Source: Flavobacteriaceae bacterium UBA3440 (GTDB lineage Bacteria; Bacteroidota; Bacteroidia; Flavobacteriales; Flavobacteriaceae). Taken from it: a DNA stretch of 6,579 nucleotides. Below, in pieces: positions 6,349 through 6,579 of this stretch. The notes under the pieces were generated by a model. It did not search any database. It was given only the letters and a program-made list of their open reading frames with translations, and was not told the origin of the DNA. The stretch lies in assembly GCA_002378585.1 (NCBI GenBank), contig DFSJ01000032.1:9019-15597 (forward strand), in the 5' to 3' direction. The position numbers were made by a program, and so were the translations under genes. Numbering within the stretch: position 1 is the first letter of the stretch; the number at the start of each line of letters is the position of its first letter.

Positions 6349-6579
6349 TCAAAATCCACTGTCTCTAAAGCCTGATTGTCCCATGTTTCTGGATCCAGAG
6401 AAGGGGTCTTCACCTCCGGACTCCAACTGTGGTTTTTTCTTGCGGTATACTTTCGGGCGTTCAAAAAGTGGGACTAAATAGCTGAGTTGATATTGATAAC
6501 TACTGCCAAATCTTGCTTCATCGGTTACTGTGTTGAACCCTGGAATCCAATGGTTGGGCGCGTTAATTAATTTTGGGGC
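6349..6579 (-). CDS. C-terminal end of an unidentified protein, possibly outer-membrane (partial)
   Basis: One minus-strand frame is open from the window edge to a TGA at 6349-6351, giving 76 residues; both other minus frames have stops within the first 15 bases. The first part (INAPNHWIPGFNTV, then RFGSSYQYQLSYLVPLF) alternates polar and hydrophobic residues and is rich in aromatics, as in the last strands of an outer-membrane beta barrel. The tail from about residue 40 (ERPKVYRKKKPQLESGGEDP, then SGSRNMGQSGFRDSGF) is charged and Gly/Ser-rich, so probably disordered. I do not recognise the family. The stop codon directly abuts that of the small membrane protein gene (TGATCA), a convergent pair with no space for a terminator. 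Confidence 0.6.
   Translation of the reverse strand, partial: APKLINAPNHWIPGFNTVTDEARFGSSYQYQLSYLVPLFERPKVYRKKKPQLESGGEDPFSGSRNMGQSGFRDSGF

Noticed and set aside
6183..6464. Minus-strand open frame of 93 codons
   Set aside because: It overlaps the small membrane protein and the better-supported C-terminal frame on the same strand; it is a shifted reading of that partial gene.
1..6579. Mobile elements, CRISPR arrays, tRNA or rRNA genes, defence or secretion cassettes
   Set aside because: No direct-repeat array, transposase, integrase or RNA gene pattern was seen; nearly every base belongs to a housekeeping gene or a short spacer.

Overview
The window looks like ordinary chromosomal housekeeping DNA from a member of the Bacteroidota, most likely Flavobacteriales. 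The evidence is the gene content, A-rich start contexts in place of Shine-Dalgarno sites (for example at rpmI and rplT), two good matches to the Bacteroidota promoter pattern TTG-N(17-23)-TAnnTTTG, and a THUMP methyltransferase followed by a small membrane protein of a type I recall from flavobacteria. I see no mobile element, CRISPR array, tRNA, rRNA or phage gene, and coding density is very high.

Layout, left to right. (1) The last 34 codons of a plus-strand gene, probably ssb, ending in an acidic DDMPF tip. It converges on a Cof-type HAD phosphatase on the minus strand, and their stop codons overlap. (2) A minus-strand translation block that reads right to left as zinc transporter (ZIP family), thrS, infC, rpmI, rplT, closed by a strong intrinsic terminator at 937-967. 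(3) A divergent junction at about 4878-4961 carrying a promoter for a plus-strand THUMP/SAM RNA methyltransferase (RlmL type). That gene overlaps a 75-residue two-helix membrane protein. (4) The last 76 codons of an unidentified minus-strand gene, whose stop codon abuts that of the small membrane protein.

thrS charges tRNA-Thr, infC makes initiation factor IF3, and rpmI and rplT make ribosomal proteins L35 and L20. This is the classical thrS-infC-rpmI-rplT cluster. The methyltransferase probably modifies rRNA, so most of the window serves translation.

The most useful corrections are to gene starts. infC has no ATG, GTG or TTG start that would give a full-length protein; its conserved N-terminus points to an ATA start at 2193. 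thrS starts at 4164, the methyltransferase at 4962 and the HAD phosphatase at 923. Longer versions of these three run into promoter or terminator signals. I found no convincing new biological system. The regulatory details (rare infC start, alternative hairpins before rplT, a terminator sitting directly in front of the HAD gene) are the points worth following.
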